Positions 51,118 through 60,649 are shown, numbered from the stretch's first letter. The stretch: 64,000 nucleotides of DNA from Geomonas anaerohicana (GCF_016458305.1 NZ_JAEMHL010000003.1:579028-643027); one strand, 5' to 3'. The notes: generated by a model not told the origin, from the sequence alone. Program-made: numbers and translations.

Positions 51118-53412
51118 ATGCTTGACAGCGACGCCCTGCTCAAAGAGCTCCTGGCGACCTTCGAAATGGAGGCGCGCGAGCACCTCGGGGAACTGGCATC
51201 CCTGCTCCTGGCACTGGAGCGCGACCCGGAACCATCCGAGGGGCGACGCCTGCTGGAGTCGGTGTTTCGCCGCGTGCATACGCTCAAAGGGGCGGCGCAT
51301 GCGGTGAACCTCCCGGACATCGCCCTTGCCTGCCAGCGGCTCGAGGACGTGCTCGCCGACCTGAAGCGCGGCGACGTCCCGCTCGGGCTGGCACAGTTCG
51401 ACTCGCTGCATGCCAGCGTCAACGACCTGGAGCAGCGGCTCGCGCTGGCGCTGTCCGCGGCAGCTGCGGTTGCGCCCCCCCCCCCTCGCCCCGAGCCGCC
51501 CCCCCCGGCCCCGGCTGTTCCGCCAGCGTCTCGCGAGGCCGAAAAGGTTGCCGCTGCGCAGCCGACGGGGCAGCCTGCCGCACCGGTCGCCGCTCCCCCG
51601 GCTGCCCCGCCCCCCCAACGTGCTGCCGGGTCGAAACCGGCGCAGCAGCATCCCGTCGCCGCGCGTCCGCTGGGGGACGAGACGGTCCGGGTCTCGGCGC
51701 GGCTCCTGGAAGAGCTCCTGCTGCAGTCGGAGGAGCTGGTGTCGGCGAAACAGTCCGCCTCCGCACTGCACGAGGAACTGGCGGCGCTGGCCGGCGAACT
51801 GGCCCTGCGCCAGGGTGAACGCGGACGTGCCCTGGAGAGCGCGCGCCGCGCCATGAAGGCCGCCGCCGGGCGGGAGGGCGCGCTGGCCGGCCTCTTGGAG
51901 CAGAACTGCCAGGCCGAGCGGCACATCGAGGGGCGCCTGCGCCTGCTGGAAAAAAGCTGCGACAAGCACCTGAGATCGCTGCAGGGGATGATCGATCCCC
52001 TCTTGGAGGAGATGAAGAAGCTGCAGCTGCTCCCCTGCGCCACCGTCTGCGACCCCTTCGCCAAGCTGGTGCGCGACCTGGCCCGCGAACTGGGCAAGGA
52101 GGCGGAATTCAGCTGCCAGGGGGGCGAACTCGAGATCGACCGCCGCATCCTGGCCGAACTGAAGGAGCCGCTGTTGCACCTGGTGCGCAACACGGTCGAC
52201 CACGGCATCGAGGCACCGGGGCTGCGCGAGGCCGCGGGCAAGCCCGCCAGGGGGGCGATCCGCATCGACATCAGGCTGCAGGACGCCAACCGCGCCGAAC
52301 TCATCCTGGAAGACGACGGCGGCGGCATCGACGTGGCGCGGGTGAAGGAAGCCGCGCTGCGGCTCGAAGCGGCCCCGGCCGAGCTTTTGGAACGCATGGC
52401 GGACCAGGAAGCGCTGCAGCTCATCTTCGAATCCGGCCTCTCCACCAGCCGCTCGGTGGGCAACGTTTCGGGGCGGGGCGTCGGCCTCGCCATCGTGCGC
52501 GAGTCCCTGGAGCGCCTGGGGGGACACGTCACCGTCGCCAGCACCCCGGGCAGGGGCACCCTGTTCCGACTGGTCTTCCCGCTCTCCTTTGCACGGATAC
52601 GGGGCCTCTTGGTACAGGTGCGCGGGCGGGAATGCGTCATCCCGGCCAACAACGTGGAGGTGAGCGCGCGGGTGGCGCTTGCCGACGTGAAACGGGTGGA
52701 GAACCGCGACACGGTGCTGGTGAACGGCGAGGTGGTGGCACTGGTATCCCTCGCGCGCATCCTGGAGCTGGAGCGAAGCGCGCCGGCGCAGGAGCAGAAC
52801 CTCTCTTTCGTGCTGCTGCACGCCGGCGACAAGCGGATCGCCTTCGCCGTGGACCAGGTGCTGGGGGTGCAGGAGATCCTGGTCAAGCCGCTGGGGCGCC
52901 AGCTGTCCCGGGTGCGCAACGTCTCCGGCGGCACCGTGCTCGGCAACGGCAAGGTGGTGCCGGTCCTGAACGTGGCGGACCTGTTCCGTTCCGCACTCGC
53001 CGTCGAAGCGCCTGCGCTCCCCTCCCCCGCCCCGGCAGGCAAGCCCAGGCCGGTCTCGGTGCTGGTGGCCGAGGACTCCATCACCTCGCGCACGCTGCTC
53101 AAGAACATCCTGGAAGCCGCGGGGTACCAGGTGCGCACCGCCGTGGACGGGGCGGATGCCCTCTCCCAGTTGCGGGCCGAGCCCTGCGACGTGGTCATCT
53201 CCGACATCGAGATGCCGCGCATGGACGGCTTCCAGCTCACCGCGGCCATCCGCGCCGACAGCAGGCTCGCCCTCCTCCCCGTGGTGCTGGTGACGGGGCT
53301 CGAGTCACGCAGCGACCGGGAGCGTGGCATCGACGTGGGTGCCAGCGCCTACCTGGTAAAGAGCAGCTTCGACCAGGGCAACCTGGTCGAGGTCATCCAA
53401 AAACTAACCTGA
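51118..53412 (+). CDS. cheA: Hybrid CheA histidine kinase with C-terminal receiver (WspE-like)
   Basis: The 764-residue protein has an Hpt domain with the phosphorylated histidine H54 in VFRRVHTLKGAAHAV and a proline-rich linker (about 118-185, encoded partly by a C11 run at 51475). The ATPase has HLVRNTVDHG, EDDGGGID and GRGVGLAIVRESL. A CheW-like domain and a receiver (about 645-764) with DIEMPRMDG complete it. Hybrid CheA-REC kinases are the Wsp and Frz types. The receiver may act as a phosphate sink or pass phosphate on. ATG at 51118 is 36 bases after the MCP. The cheB gene follows after 11 bases. Confidence 0.94.
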   Translation: MLDSDALLKELLATFEMEAREHLGELASLLLALERDPEPSEGRRLLESVFRRVHTLKGAAHAVNLPDIALACQRLEDVLADLKRGDVPLGLAQFDSLHASVNDLEQRLALALSAAAAVAPPPPRPEPPPPAPAVPPASREAEKVAAAQPTGQPAAPVAAPPAAPPPQRAAGSKPAQQHPVAARPLGDETVRVSARLLEELLLQSEELVSAKQSASALHEELAALAGELALRQGERGRALESARRAMKAAAGREGALAGLLEQNCQAERHIEGRLRLLEKSCDKHLRSLQGMIDPLLEEMKKLQLLPCATVCDPFAKLVRDLARELGKEAEFSCQGGELEIDRRILAELKEPLLHLVRNTVDHGIEAPGLREAAGKPARGAIRIDIRLQDANRAELILEDDGGGIDVARVKEAALRLEAAPAELLERMADQEALQLIFESGLSTSRSVGNVSGRGVGLAIVRESLERLGGHVTVASTPGRGTLFRLVFPLSFARIRGLLVQVRGRECVIPANNVEVSARVALADVKRVENRDTVLVNGEVVALVSLARILELERSAPAQEQNLSFVLLHAGDKRIAFAVDQVLGVQEILVKPLGRQLSRVRNVSGGTVLGNGKVVPVLNVADLFRSALAVEAPALPSPAPAGKPRPVSVLVAEDSITSRTLLKNILEAAGYQVRTAVDGADALSQLRAEPCDVVISDIEMPRMDGFQLTAAIRADSRLALLPVVLVTGLESRSDRERGIDVGASAYLVKSSFDQGNLVEVIQKLT

Positions 53413-53423
53413 CGAGGAACGTC

Positions 53424-54482
53424 GTGATCAGACTGTTGGTGGTAGAGGATTCTAAAACGGTGCAGCGCGCGCTGGTGGCTGCCTTCGAGGCCGATCCCGA
53501 CCTCGAGGTGATCGGCACCGCCGAAAGCGGCGAGGAGGCGGTCGATGCGGCCAAGAGGCTCCGCCCCGACCTGATCACCATGGACATCAACCTCCCGGGC
53601 ATGGACGGCTTCGACGCCACCCGCGCCATCATGTCTACCTGCCCGGTCCCCATCGTCATCGTCACCGGCAAGATGAACCCCAAGGACAGCGCCACCCTGT
53701 TCCGGGTCATGGAGGCCGGCGCCCTCATGGTCCTTGCCAAACCCGATCCGGTGGGCACCCCCGGCTACCGGGCCTCGGTGGACAACCTGGTGCACCACCT
53801 GAAGCTGATGGCCGAGATCAAGGTGGTACGGCGCATCTTCCCATCCGGCAAGACGGTGCCCCGCCCCGTGCGTCCGCTCCCCCTCCCCCCGGCACAGCCG
53901 GTCAAGGTGGTGGCCATCGGGGCCTCGACCGGAGGGCCGCCCCTGCTGCGCCAGATCCTGGCCGAACTCCCGGCCACCTTTCCGGCCGCGGTGGTGGTGG
54001 TCCAGCACATGGCGGTCGGCTTCACCGAGAACTTCGTGCACTGGCTGAACCGCAGCTCCAAGCTTCCGGTGCAGCTGGGGACCGACGGCACCCAGGTGAG
54101 CGCCGGGCAGGTCTACGTGGCGCCGGACCACTTTCACATGGAGGTCACCTCCACCGGCAGGATCCTCCTCACCGACGCGCCGCCGGAGCACGGGGTGCGC
54201 CCCTCGGTCTCGGTCCTGTTCCGGTCGGTGGCGCAAAATTACGGCCGGCAGGCCATGGGGGTGCTCCTGACCGGCATGGGCAAGGACGGGGCGCTGGAAC
54301 TAAAGTCGATCCGGGGGCGCGGCGGGATCACCGTGGCCCAGGACCGGGAGAGCTCCATGGTCTTCGGCATGCCCGGCGAGGCGATCGAAATCGACGCGGC
54401 CCAGCACGTGCTGCCGCCGGCAGCCATCATCGAACTGTTGCACAGGGTCACCAGTAAAGGCGCCAGCGCCGCTACCAGTTGA
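53424..54482 (+). CDS. cheB: CheB methylesterase (WspF-like)
   Basis: The 352-residue protein has a receiver (MDINLPGMDG, about 1-120), a linker and the methylesterase domain with the catalytic set serine in GASTGGPP, histidine in VQHMAVGF and aspartate in LTGMGKDGA. It removes methyl groups from the MCP and is activated by phosphate from CheA. Start GTG at 53424 with GAGGA five bases upstream; the longer frame upstream lies in the cheA shadow. It reverses CheR in the same operon. Confidence 0.95.
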   Translation: MIRLLVVEDSKTVQRALVAAFEADPDLEVIGTAESGEEAVDAAKRLRPDLITMDINLPGMDGFDATRAIMSTCPVPIVIVTGKMNPKDSATLFRVMEAGALMVLAKPDPVGTPGYRASVDNLVHHLKLMAEIKVVRRIFPSGKTVPRPVRPLPLPPAQPVKVVAIGASTGGPPLLRQILAELPATFPAAVVVVQHMAVGFTENFVHWLNRSSKLPVQLGTDGTQVSAGQVYVAPDHFHMEVTSTGRILLTDAPPEHGVRPSVSVLFRSVAQNYGRQAMGVLLTGMGKDGALELKSIRGRGGITVAQDRESSMVFGMPGEAIEIDAAQHVLPPAAIIELLHRVTSKGASAATS

Positions 54483-54495
54483 GGAAAGAGAAGAG

Positions 54496-55854
54496 ATGGA
54501 CACCGACTACACCGCTAGTGCCGCACGGCACCATATACTGATCGTCGACGACAGCCCCACCCAGGCCAAGCTCCTGGAACAGATGCTCGCCGAGCAGGGT
54601 TACCGGGTGCTCAGCGCCCGCAACGGCAGCGACGCGCTGGAGGTGATCCGGTCCGGGAGCCCCGACCTGGTCATCAGCGACATCCTCATGCCCGAGATGG
54701 ACGGCTTCGAACTCTGCCGCAGGGTGAGGCAGCTCCCCGGCAAGGCCCAGCTCCCCATCATCCTGCTCACCCACCTGAACGACCCGGCCGACGTCCTGCA
54801 CAGCCTCGAGGTGGGCGCGGACTACTTCGTCTCCAAGCCCTACAGCCGCAAACTCCTCCTCTCCCGGATCCGGGCGGTGCTTGAAGGGGAGCGCCTGTGC
54901 CGCCAGGGCGATGTCGAGGGGGAGGTTTCCGTCGGCTACCGGGGCAGGCAGTACCACGTCCACGCCGACTGCGCCCATACCCTGGAACTGTTGCTGGCGA
55001 CCTACGAGATGGCGGCGGAAAAGAATCAGGAACTGCTCGGGGCACAGGCGCTCCTCTCCAACCTGAACCGCGAACTGGAGCAGCGGGTGCTGGAGCGGAC
55101 CGCGGCGCTCACCCAGGAGACGGCGGAGCGCCTGCAGGCCCTGGAAGAGCTGCGCAAGAAGGACGAAGTGCTCATGCAGCAAAGCCGGCAGGCCGCCATG
55201 GGCGAGATGATCGGCAACATCGCCCACCAGTGGCGCCAGCCGCTGAACGCGGTCGGGCTCCTGGTCCAGGATCTCACCCTCTCCTACGAGTACGGCAACT
55301 TCAGCCGTGAGTACCTCGAGTCCAGCACGGGCAAGATCATGCAGATGGTGCGGCACATGTCGCAGACCATCGACGACTTCAGGAACTTCTTCACCCCGGA
55401 CAAGGAGAAGACCGAGTTTCACCTGGAGAAGGTGCTGCGGCGCACGCTGGCGCTGATCGACGGCAGCCTCAACGACAAGGGGATCACCATCGAGCTTCAG
55501 GCCGGAGAGGTCCCCCCCGTGGTCGGGCACCCCAACGAGTTCTCCCAGGTGCTTTTGAACATCATGAACAACGCCATGGACGCCTTCGGCGACAGGAAGA
55601 TCAGGACCCCGCGGCTGAAGGTCACCCTCTCCAGCCATGAAGGGAGGGCGGTGGTCACCATCACCGACAATGCCGGCGGCATCTCCGGTGACATCATCGG
55701 GCGCATCTTCGAACCCTACTTCACCACCAAGGAGCAGGGCAAAGGGACCGGGATCGGCCTGTTCATGGCCAAGAACATCGTGGAAAAGAGCATGAACGGC
55801 TCCCTCACCGTGAGCAACACCGGGGAAGGCGCCGAGTTCAGGATCGAGGTTTGA
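54496..55854 (+). CDS. Receiver-histidine kinase hybrid (REC-HK)
   Basis: The 452-residue protein has an N-terminal receiver (HILIVDDSPTQAKL, aspartate in SDILMPEMDG, about 10-130), a coiled coil, and a kinase with the acceptor histidine in IGNIAHQWRQPLNAV, the N-box NIMNNAMDAF, and DNAGGI and GTGIGLFM. No membrane segment is seen, so the phosphate from the CheA of the operon may be its input. It begins 13 bases after cheB. The two downstream genes look like the rest of a phosphorelay. The partner is inferred. Confidence 0.9.
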   Translation: MDTDYTASAARHHILIVDDSPTQAKLLEQMLAEQGYRVLSARNGSDALEVIRSGSPDLVISDILMPEMDGFELCRRVRQLPGKAQLPIILLTHLNDPADVLHSLEVGADYFVSKPYSRKLLLSRIRAVLEGERLCRQGDVEGEVSVGYRGRQYHVHADCAHTLELLLATYEMAAEKNQELLGAQALLSNLNRELEQRVLERTAALTQETAERLQALEELRKKDEVLMQQSRQAAMGEMIGNIAHQWRQPLNAVGLLVQDLTLSYEYGNFSREYLESSTGKIMQMVRHMSQTIDDFRNFFTPDKEKTEFHLEKVLRRTLALIDGSLNDKGITIELQAGEVPPVVGHPNEFSQVLLNIMNNAMDAFGDRKIRTPRLKVTLSSHEGRAVVTITDNAGGISGDIIGRIFEPYFTTKEQGKGTGIGLFMAKNIVEKSMNGSLTVSNTGEGAEFRIEV

Positions 55855-55855
55855 C

Positions 55856-57367
55856 ATGGCGGTAACTGCGGCAACCGGTGCCGGTTTCAGATTGTTATAC
55901 GTGGAGGACGACGAGATCACCCGCCAGACGGTGCTCACCCTGCTGAGCCGCCGTTTCCCCGGGCTCACCCTCGAATCGGCCCCCGACGGCGGTGACGCCA
56001 TGGCGCTCTACGGCAGCTTCGCCCCCGACCTGGTCGTCACCGACATCAAGATGCCGGTGATGAGCGGCATCGAGATGGCGCGGCGCATGCTGGAACAAAA
56101 GCCGTCCCTCCCCATCATCGTCACCAGCGCGCACAGCGACATGCAGTACCTGATGGAATCGATCGAGCTGGGCATCGCGCGTTACGTCCTGAAGCCGATC
56201 GACAGCGCCAAGCTGTTCGCCGCCATCGAGGCCTGCCTCGGCACCCTTTCGCTGGAGCGCGAGTTGCAGGCCCAGCAGGCCTTCGTACGCAAGCTGTCGC
56301 GCGCCGTGCAGCAAAGCCCGAGTTCCATCGTGATCACCGATCCCCAGGGGACCGTCGAGTACGTGAACCCGCAGTTCACGGAACTGACCGGGAGGGAGGA
56401 GGCGGAGGTGCTGGGACGCCCCCTGGCCGCGCTCTTTCCCGGCGGCGACGGGATCTGGGCGCAGGTATCGGCAGGGAACACGTGGCAGGGCGAAGTGGCG
56501 GGGGTCGGCAAAGACGGCGCCCCCCTCTACCAGTCCAGCTCCATATCGCCGGTCCTGGACGAAGCCGGGGCGATTGCCAATTTCGTCGCAGTCCAGGAGG
56601 ACATCACCGAGCGGGTGCTCAACGAACGGGAAATCGAGCAGTTGAACCGCAACCTCTCCGCGCGCGCCGAGGAACTCGAGATCGCCAACCGCGACCTGGA
56701 AGGGTTCAGCTACACGGTTTCCCACGACCTGCGCACCCCTCTCACCAACATCAACGGCTACTGCCAGGTAATCCTGGAAATCTACGGCGACACCCTGGAC
56801 CAGGGGGCCAAGGACTTCATCAACACGATCCTCAACGAAACCATCAACATGAACCAGCTGATCCGGACCCTGCTGGAGTTCTCCCGCGTCTCCCGCGCGG
56901 AGATGGTAAAGTCCCCGGTGGACTTGAGCGGGATGGCAACCCTGATCGCCGCGGGGCAGCAGCTGGCCGCCCCCGGGCGCAAGCTTTCCTTCACCATCGA
57001 GCCCGACATCAGCGCCTACGGCGACCCCGACCTGCTGAAGGTCGTGCTGGAGAACCTGTTCTCCAACGCCTGCAAGTACTCGGGCAAGAGGGAGCAGTCC
57101 CTGATCGAGTTCCGTTGCATGGAGCGCGACGGGGAAACGGTGTACCTGGTACGCGACAACGGGGCCGGCTTCGACATGGCCCAGGCCGACAAGCTCTTCA
57201 GCCCGTTCCAGCGCCTGCACACCGAACGCGAATTCAGCGGCTTCGGCGTGGGCCTGGCCACCGTGCAGCGCATCATCCAGCGCCACGGCGGGCAGGTCTG
57301 GGCCGAGGGCGAGGTCGACCGCGGGGCATGCTTCTACTTCACACTTCCCGGTCCGCAGGCACAGTGA
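55856..57367 (+). CDS. Receiver-PAS-histidine kinase (REC-PAS-HK)
   Basis: The 503-residue protein has a receiver (LLYVEDDEI, aspartate in TDIKMPVMSG, about 10-130), a PAS domain (about 145-265), a coiled coil and a kinase core. The acceptor histidine is in YTVSHDLRTPLTNINGYCQ and the ATP motifs are NLFSNACKYS, DNGAGFDM and GFGVGLATVQRI. No transmembrane segment is seen. Only one base lies between it and the REC-HK stop. It resembles bacteriophytochrome-linked kinases in layout. It probably passes phosphate to the sigma-54 activator that follows. Confidence 0.9.
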   Translation: MAVTAATGAGFRLLYVEDDEITRQTVLTLLSRRFPGLTLESAPDGGDAMALYGSFAPDLVVTDIKMPVMSGIEMARRMLEQKPSLPIIVTSAHSDMQYLMESIELGIARYVLKPIDSAKLFAAIEACLGTLSLERELQAQQAFVRKLSRAVQQSPSSIVITDPQGTVEYVNPQFTELTGREEAEVLGRPLAALFPGGDGIWAQVSAGNTWQGEVAGVGKDGAPLYQSSSISPVLDEAGAIANFVAVQEDITERVLNEREIEQLNRNLSARAEELEIANRDLEGFSYTVSHDLRTPLTNINGYCQVILEIYGDTLDQGAKDFINTILNETINMNQLIRTLLEFSRVSRAEMVKSPVDLSGMATLIAAGQQLAAPGRKLSFTIEPDISAYGDPDLLKVVLENLFSNACKYSGKREQSLIEFRCMERDGETVYLVRDNGAGFDMAQADKLFSPFQRLHTEREFSGFGVGLATVQRIIQRHGGQVWAEGEVDRGACFYFTLPGPQAQ

Positions 57368-57411
57368 CGGCGGCGCGGGGAGTTTCTTACAGCTAGCAGG
57401 AGGAGTCAGCG

Positions 57412-58839
57412 GTGACAGCGACAAACAAGCATTCACAACGGATTTTGCTGGTTGACGACGAACAATTGATCCTGGACGGGTGTCGCGCCTGCCTGAACAA
57501 CGCCGGCTGGCACGACGTCCTGACCGAGAGCGACAGCCGCCTGGTGATGTCGCTTCTGGAGCATGAAGAAGTCGACGTCATCGTACTTGACCTGCGCATG
57601 CCCAACATCACCGGGGTGGAACTGCTCCCCCAGATCGTGAAGGCGCACCCGCACATCAAGGTGATCGTCTCCACGGCCAACAACGAGGTGGAGACGGTGG
57701 TCAACTGCATGAAGGAAGGCGCCTACGACTACATGGTGAAGCCCATCGACGTCAAGCGCCTGATCACGTCGGTGAAAAAGGCGATGGAGATGCGCAGCCT
57801 CGCCAACGAACTCTCGGCCTTGAAGAGTTACATGTTCAACGACCGCCTGGACCACCCGGAGGCCTTCGCCGGGATCGTCTCCGGCAACAAGGCCATGCGC
57901 GCCGTCTTCCAGTACCTCGAGGTGATCGCCGGGACCCGGCAGCCGGTGACCATCACCGGCGAGACCGGCACCGGCAAGGAGCTGATCGCCCGCGCCATCC
58001 ACGATCTAAGCGGCTGCAGCGGCGACTACGTGGCGCTCAACGTCGCCGGGTTGGATGACAACATGTTCTCCGACACCCTGTTCGGGCATCGCAAGGGTGC
58101 CTTCACCGGTGCCGACCAGGCCCGCGACGGCCTCATCACCCGCGCCGCCGGCGGCACGCTCTTTCTCGACGAGATCGGCGACCTGAACGAGATGTCGCAG
58201 ATCAAGCTCTTGAGGCTGCTGCAGGAGCAGGAATATTACCCGGTCGGGTCCGATTTCATCAAGAAAAGCGACGCCCGCATCGTCTTGGCCACCAACCGCG
58301 ACCTGCAGGAGATGATCAGGCAGGGCAAGTTCAGAAACGACCTGTATTACCGCCTCTGCGGCCACCGGGTCCACCTTCCGCCGCTGCGCGAGCGCCTGGA
58401 CGACATCCCGCTCCTTTTGGATCACTTCCTGGAGAAGGCTGCGACCACCATGGGCAAGAAGAAGCCCACCCCTCCGCCGGAGTTGGCCGTCATGCTCAGC
58501 CTGTACCCTTTCCCGGGCAACATCCGGGAATTCGAGGCCCTGGTCTCCGATGCCGTGTTACGGCACACCTCGGGTGTTCTTTCCATGGACACCTTCAAGG
58601 CTGTGATCGGCGACCAGCGTCCCGCCCCGCAGGTTACTGTCGGCGCAGGCAAGAGCGGCAGTGACAACGCGCTGTGCGAGATATTCGGGCACTTCCCCAC
58701 CCTGGACGAGGTCGAGCAGTATATGATCGCCGAGGCGATGAAGATGGCCAAGGGAAACCAGGGTTTGGCCGGCAAGATCCTCGGCATGGGTCGCCAGACC
58801 CTCAACAAGCGCCTCAAATCCCAGTCTGCCCCGGCCTGA
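57412..58839 (+). CDS. NtrC-family sigma-54 response regulator
   Basis: The 475-residue protein has a receiver (LLVDDEQLILDG, aspartate in LDLRMPNITG), a central AAA+ domain with Walker A GETGTGKE, the sigma-54 contact loop GAFTGA, LFLDEIGDLNEM and the arginine finger, and a C-terminal Fis-type helix-turn-helix (about 445-470, AKGNQGLAGKILGMGRQTLN). It activates sigma-54 promoters when phosphorylated. Start GTG at 57412 with AGGAGG upstream. As the last gene, it gives the operon a transcriptional output in place of WspR. A strong terminator follows. Confidence 0.95.
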   Translation: MTATNKHSQRILLVDDEQLILDGCRACLNNAGWHDVLTESDSRLVMSLLEHEEVDVIVLDLRMPNITGVELLPQIVKAHPHIKVIVSTANNEVETVVNCMKEGAYDYMVKPIDVKRLITSVKKAMEMRSLANELSALKSYMFNDRLDHPEAFAGIVSGNKAMRAVFQYLEVIAGTRQPVTITGETGTGKELIARAIHDLSGCSGDYVALNVAGLDDNMFSDTLFGHRKGAFTGADQARDGLITRAAGGTLFLDEIGDLNEMSQIKLLRLLQEQEYYPVGSDFIKKSDARIVLATNRDLQEMIRQGKFRNDLYYRLCGHRVHLPPLRERLDDIPLLLDHFLEKAATTMGKKKPTPPPELAVMLSLYPFPGNIREFEALVSDAVLRHTSGVLSMDTFKAVIGDQRPAPQVTVGAGKSGSDNALCEIFGHFPTLDEVEQYMIAEAMKMAKGNQGLAGKILGMGRQTLNKRLKSQSAPA

Positions 58840-58866
58840 CCCGGAGAGCACGAGGCAGAAAAACGA

Positions 58867-58902
58867 AACCGCCGGGAGCCCCATGCCCCGGCGGTTTTTT
58901 TG
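58867..58902 (+). terminator. Intrinsic terminator of the chemosensory operon
   Basis: AAACCGCCGGG (58867-58877) and CCCGGCGGTTT (58888-58898) form an 11-pair stem followed by a T-run to about 58902. It lies 28 bases after the sigma-54 activator stop. Confidence 0.93.
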
Positions 58903-58950
58903 TTTCCACTTGCAGTCGAGAGGGTCCCGCTGATTAACGTAAAACGCACC

Positions 58951-59039
58951 GAACGTTAACGTTGAACGTTGAACTGCGGTTCTCCCGGTTCTAAGCAGCA
59001 TCTGGTTCAACGTAGAACGTAGAACATAGGACGTAGAAC
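58951..59039. repeat. Degenerate heptamer repeats (GTTGAAC/GTAGAAC)
   Basis: GAACGTTAACGTTGAACG (from 58951) and GTTCAACGTAGAACGTAG (from 59005) are runs of seven-base units like those at 22021. The two blocks are partly inverted relative to each other. They lie between the che terminator and the end of the lhgO-like gene. Confidence 0.8.
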
Positions 59040-59054
59040 TGCAGTTAAAGGCAG

Positions 59055-60248
59055 TTAAAAGTGTTGCGCCACGATCCCCTGGGCGAGATCCATGGACGAG
59101 GTGAAGGCGGGAGAGATGGGGTTCAAGACGTGCACCGTCGGGCCGTCGGCCACCACCAGGAAGTCCATCACCAACTGCTTGGTGTCCCAGTCCACCAGCT
59201 GCGGCCGGATCCCCACCTTGGAGGCGGCGACCACGTCCTCGGGCGATAGTTCCTTGACCAGGCGGGCGGCGTCCTTGAAGAAGACAGAAGGGATGTACTT
59301 GGCCGGTTCCGTGAGCGCCACGTTGCGGAAGGGCTTGTTGGTCAGGAAGAGCACCAGGTCCTGGAAGGCGATGGAGAAGGCCTCCGCGTCGATTCCCTTG
59401 ACGATGCCGTAGTTCTCCCGGCCGAAGGCGGGGATGGCGGTGGGACCTAAGTAGACGTCGCCGTGGACGCTGCGGGTGAAATGGACCCCCAGGAACGGGT
59501 TGCGGATATCCGGGACCGGGTAGATGCTGGAATTGACCGTGTACCGCGCGTCCTTCTTGAGCAGCCGGTACACCCCCTTGAAGGGGATCAGGCGGTAGTT
59601 TTCCCCCACGCCGAAGAACGCTGCCACCTTGTTGCAGTATGCCCCCGCCGCGTTGACGAACCTGTTGAAGCGGATCTCCCCTTTGGTCGTGAGTGCGACG
59701 CCGCTCCCCTTGAGTCCGGTCATGCGGCACCCCATGACGAAGGTGACCTTGCCGGTAGCTTCCAGGTCCTTTTTCAGGCTTTTCAGCACCGCTTTGGGGT
59801 CCACCACGGCGGTGTAGTGTGAGAAGAGTGCCCGTTCCACGGTGCGGGCGTTGGGCTCGATGGCGGCGAGCTGGTGTTCGTCGATCATATCCACCTTGGC
59901 GCCGTTGGCGGTGGCGCGGCGAAACAGTTCATCCAGCACCGGCAGTTCCGCCGGGGTGCGTGTCACGATCACCTTGCCGTTTTCCAGCAGCGGCAGTCCC
60001 TTCTCCTTGCAGTAGGCCCGCATCAGGAAATTGCCGTTCAGGCAGGATTTTGCCTTGAGGCTATCCGGCGAGTAGTAGATCCCAGCGTGTAAGACGCCCG
60101 AGTTGCGGCCGGAGGCGTGCACGCCGAGTTCCGGTTCCTTCTCGATGATCACGATGTCGCCGTGACCGGACTGCACCAGTTCGCGAGCGATGGTAAGCCC
60201 GATGATCCCCGCCCCGACGATCAGTATCTCAGCCTTGTCGAAACTCAT
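59055..60248 (-). CDS. lhgO: L-2-hydroxyglutarate oxidase-like FAD oxidoreductase
   Basis: The 397-residue FAD enzyme has the Rossmann GAGIIGLTIARELVQ (12-26), the motif VHASGRNSGVLHAGIYY (LhgO signature near the flavin) and the C-terminal substrate region LTEPAKYIPSVFF. It oxidises L-2-hydroxyglutarate to 2-oxoglutarate with membrane quinone or oxygen. ATG at 60248 has GGAG upstream and aligns with the family; an upstream extension is not needed. The 138-bp tandem repeat sits in its upstream leader. It could pair with 2-hydroxyacid metabolism such as the HgdB-like pair, but the two loci are 18 kb apart. Confidence 0.87.
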   Translation of the reverse strand: MSFDKAEILIVGAGIIGLTIARELVQSGHGDIVIIEKEPELGVHASGRNSGVLHAGIYYSPDSLKAKSCLNGNFLMRAYCKEKGLPLLENGKVIVTRTPAELPVLDELFRRATANGAKVDMIDEHQLAAIEPNARTVERALFSHYTAVVDPKAVLKSLKKDLEATGKVTFVMGCRMTGLKGSGVALTTKGEIRFNRFVNAAGAYCNKVAAFFGVGENYRLIPFKGVYRLLKKDARYTVNSSIYPVPDIRNPFLGVHFTRSVHGDVYLGPTAIPAFGRENYGIVKGIDAEAFSIAFQDLVLFLTNKPFRNVALTEPAKYIPSVFFKDAARLVKELSPEDVVAASKVGIRPQLVDWDTKQLVMDFLVVADGPTVHVLNPISPAFTSSMDLAQGIVAQHF

Positions 60249-60282
60249 GTCATCTCCATGTAAAACCCCAAAAAATGTATTT

Positions 60283-60649
60283 AACGCAAAGACGCAAAGG
60301 CGCAAAGAAACGACTGAGGCTTATAGTCTTACCCCCAAAAAGGTTTTCTTAGCGTCTTTGCGGCTTTGCGTTGATAACGGTTTAAGCCTTTTGTCTATGG
60401 GTTAACCAAAAAGCATTTGTAACGCAAAGACACAAAGGCGCAAAAAAATGACTGAGGCCTATAGCCTTACCCCAAAAAGGTTTTCTTAGCGTCTTTGCGG
60501 CATTGCGTTGGTAACCGTTTAAGCCTTTTGCCTGTGGGTTAACCCAAAAGCTTTTTGTAACGCAAAGACGCAAAGGCGCAAAGAAACGACTGAAGGCTTA
60601 TAGTCTTACCCCCAAAAAGGTTTTCTTAGCGTCTTTGCGGCTTTGCGTT
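60283..60649. repeat. 138-base tandem repeat, three copies, with internal palindromes
   Basis: Units start at 60283, 60421 and 60559, exactly 138 bases apart; the last is truncated. Each has AACGCAAAGACGCAAAGGCG at the left and CTTAGCGTCTTTGCGGCTTT at the right, mutually inverted around a 40-base centre, then a 47-base linker. A further partial copy lies near 60680-60705. The array lies in the leader of the lhgO-like gene, with no gene in 60249-60717. Confidence 0.95.

Noticed and set aside
49342..52821. 1159-codon open frame on the minus strand opposite the MCP and CheA genes
   Set aside because: It is a high-GC shadow: the opposite strand holds full MCP and CheA proteins with motifs, and this frame has no recognisable domain and a His/Gly/Arg-rich composition.
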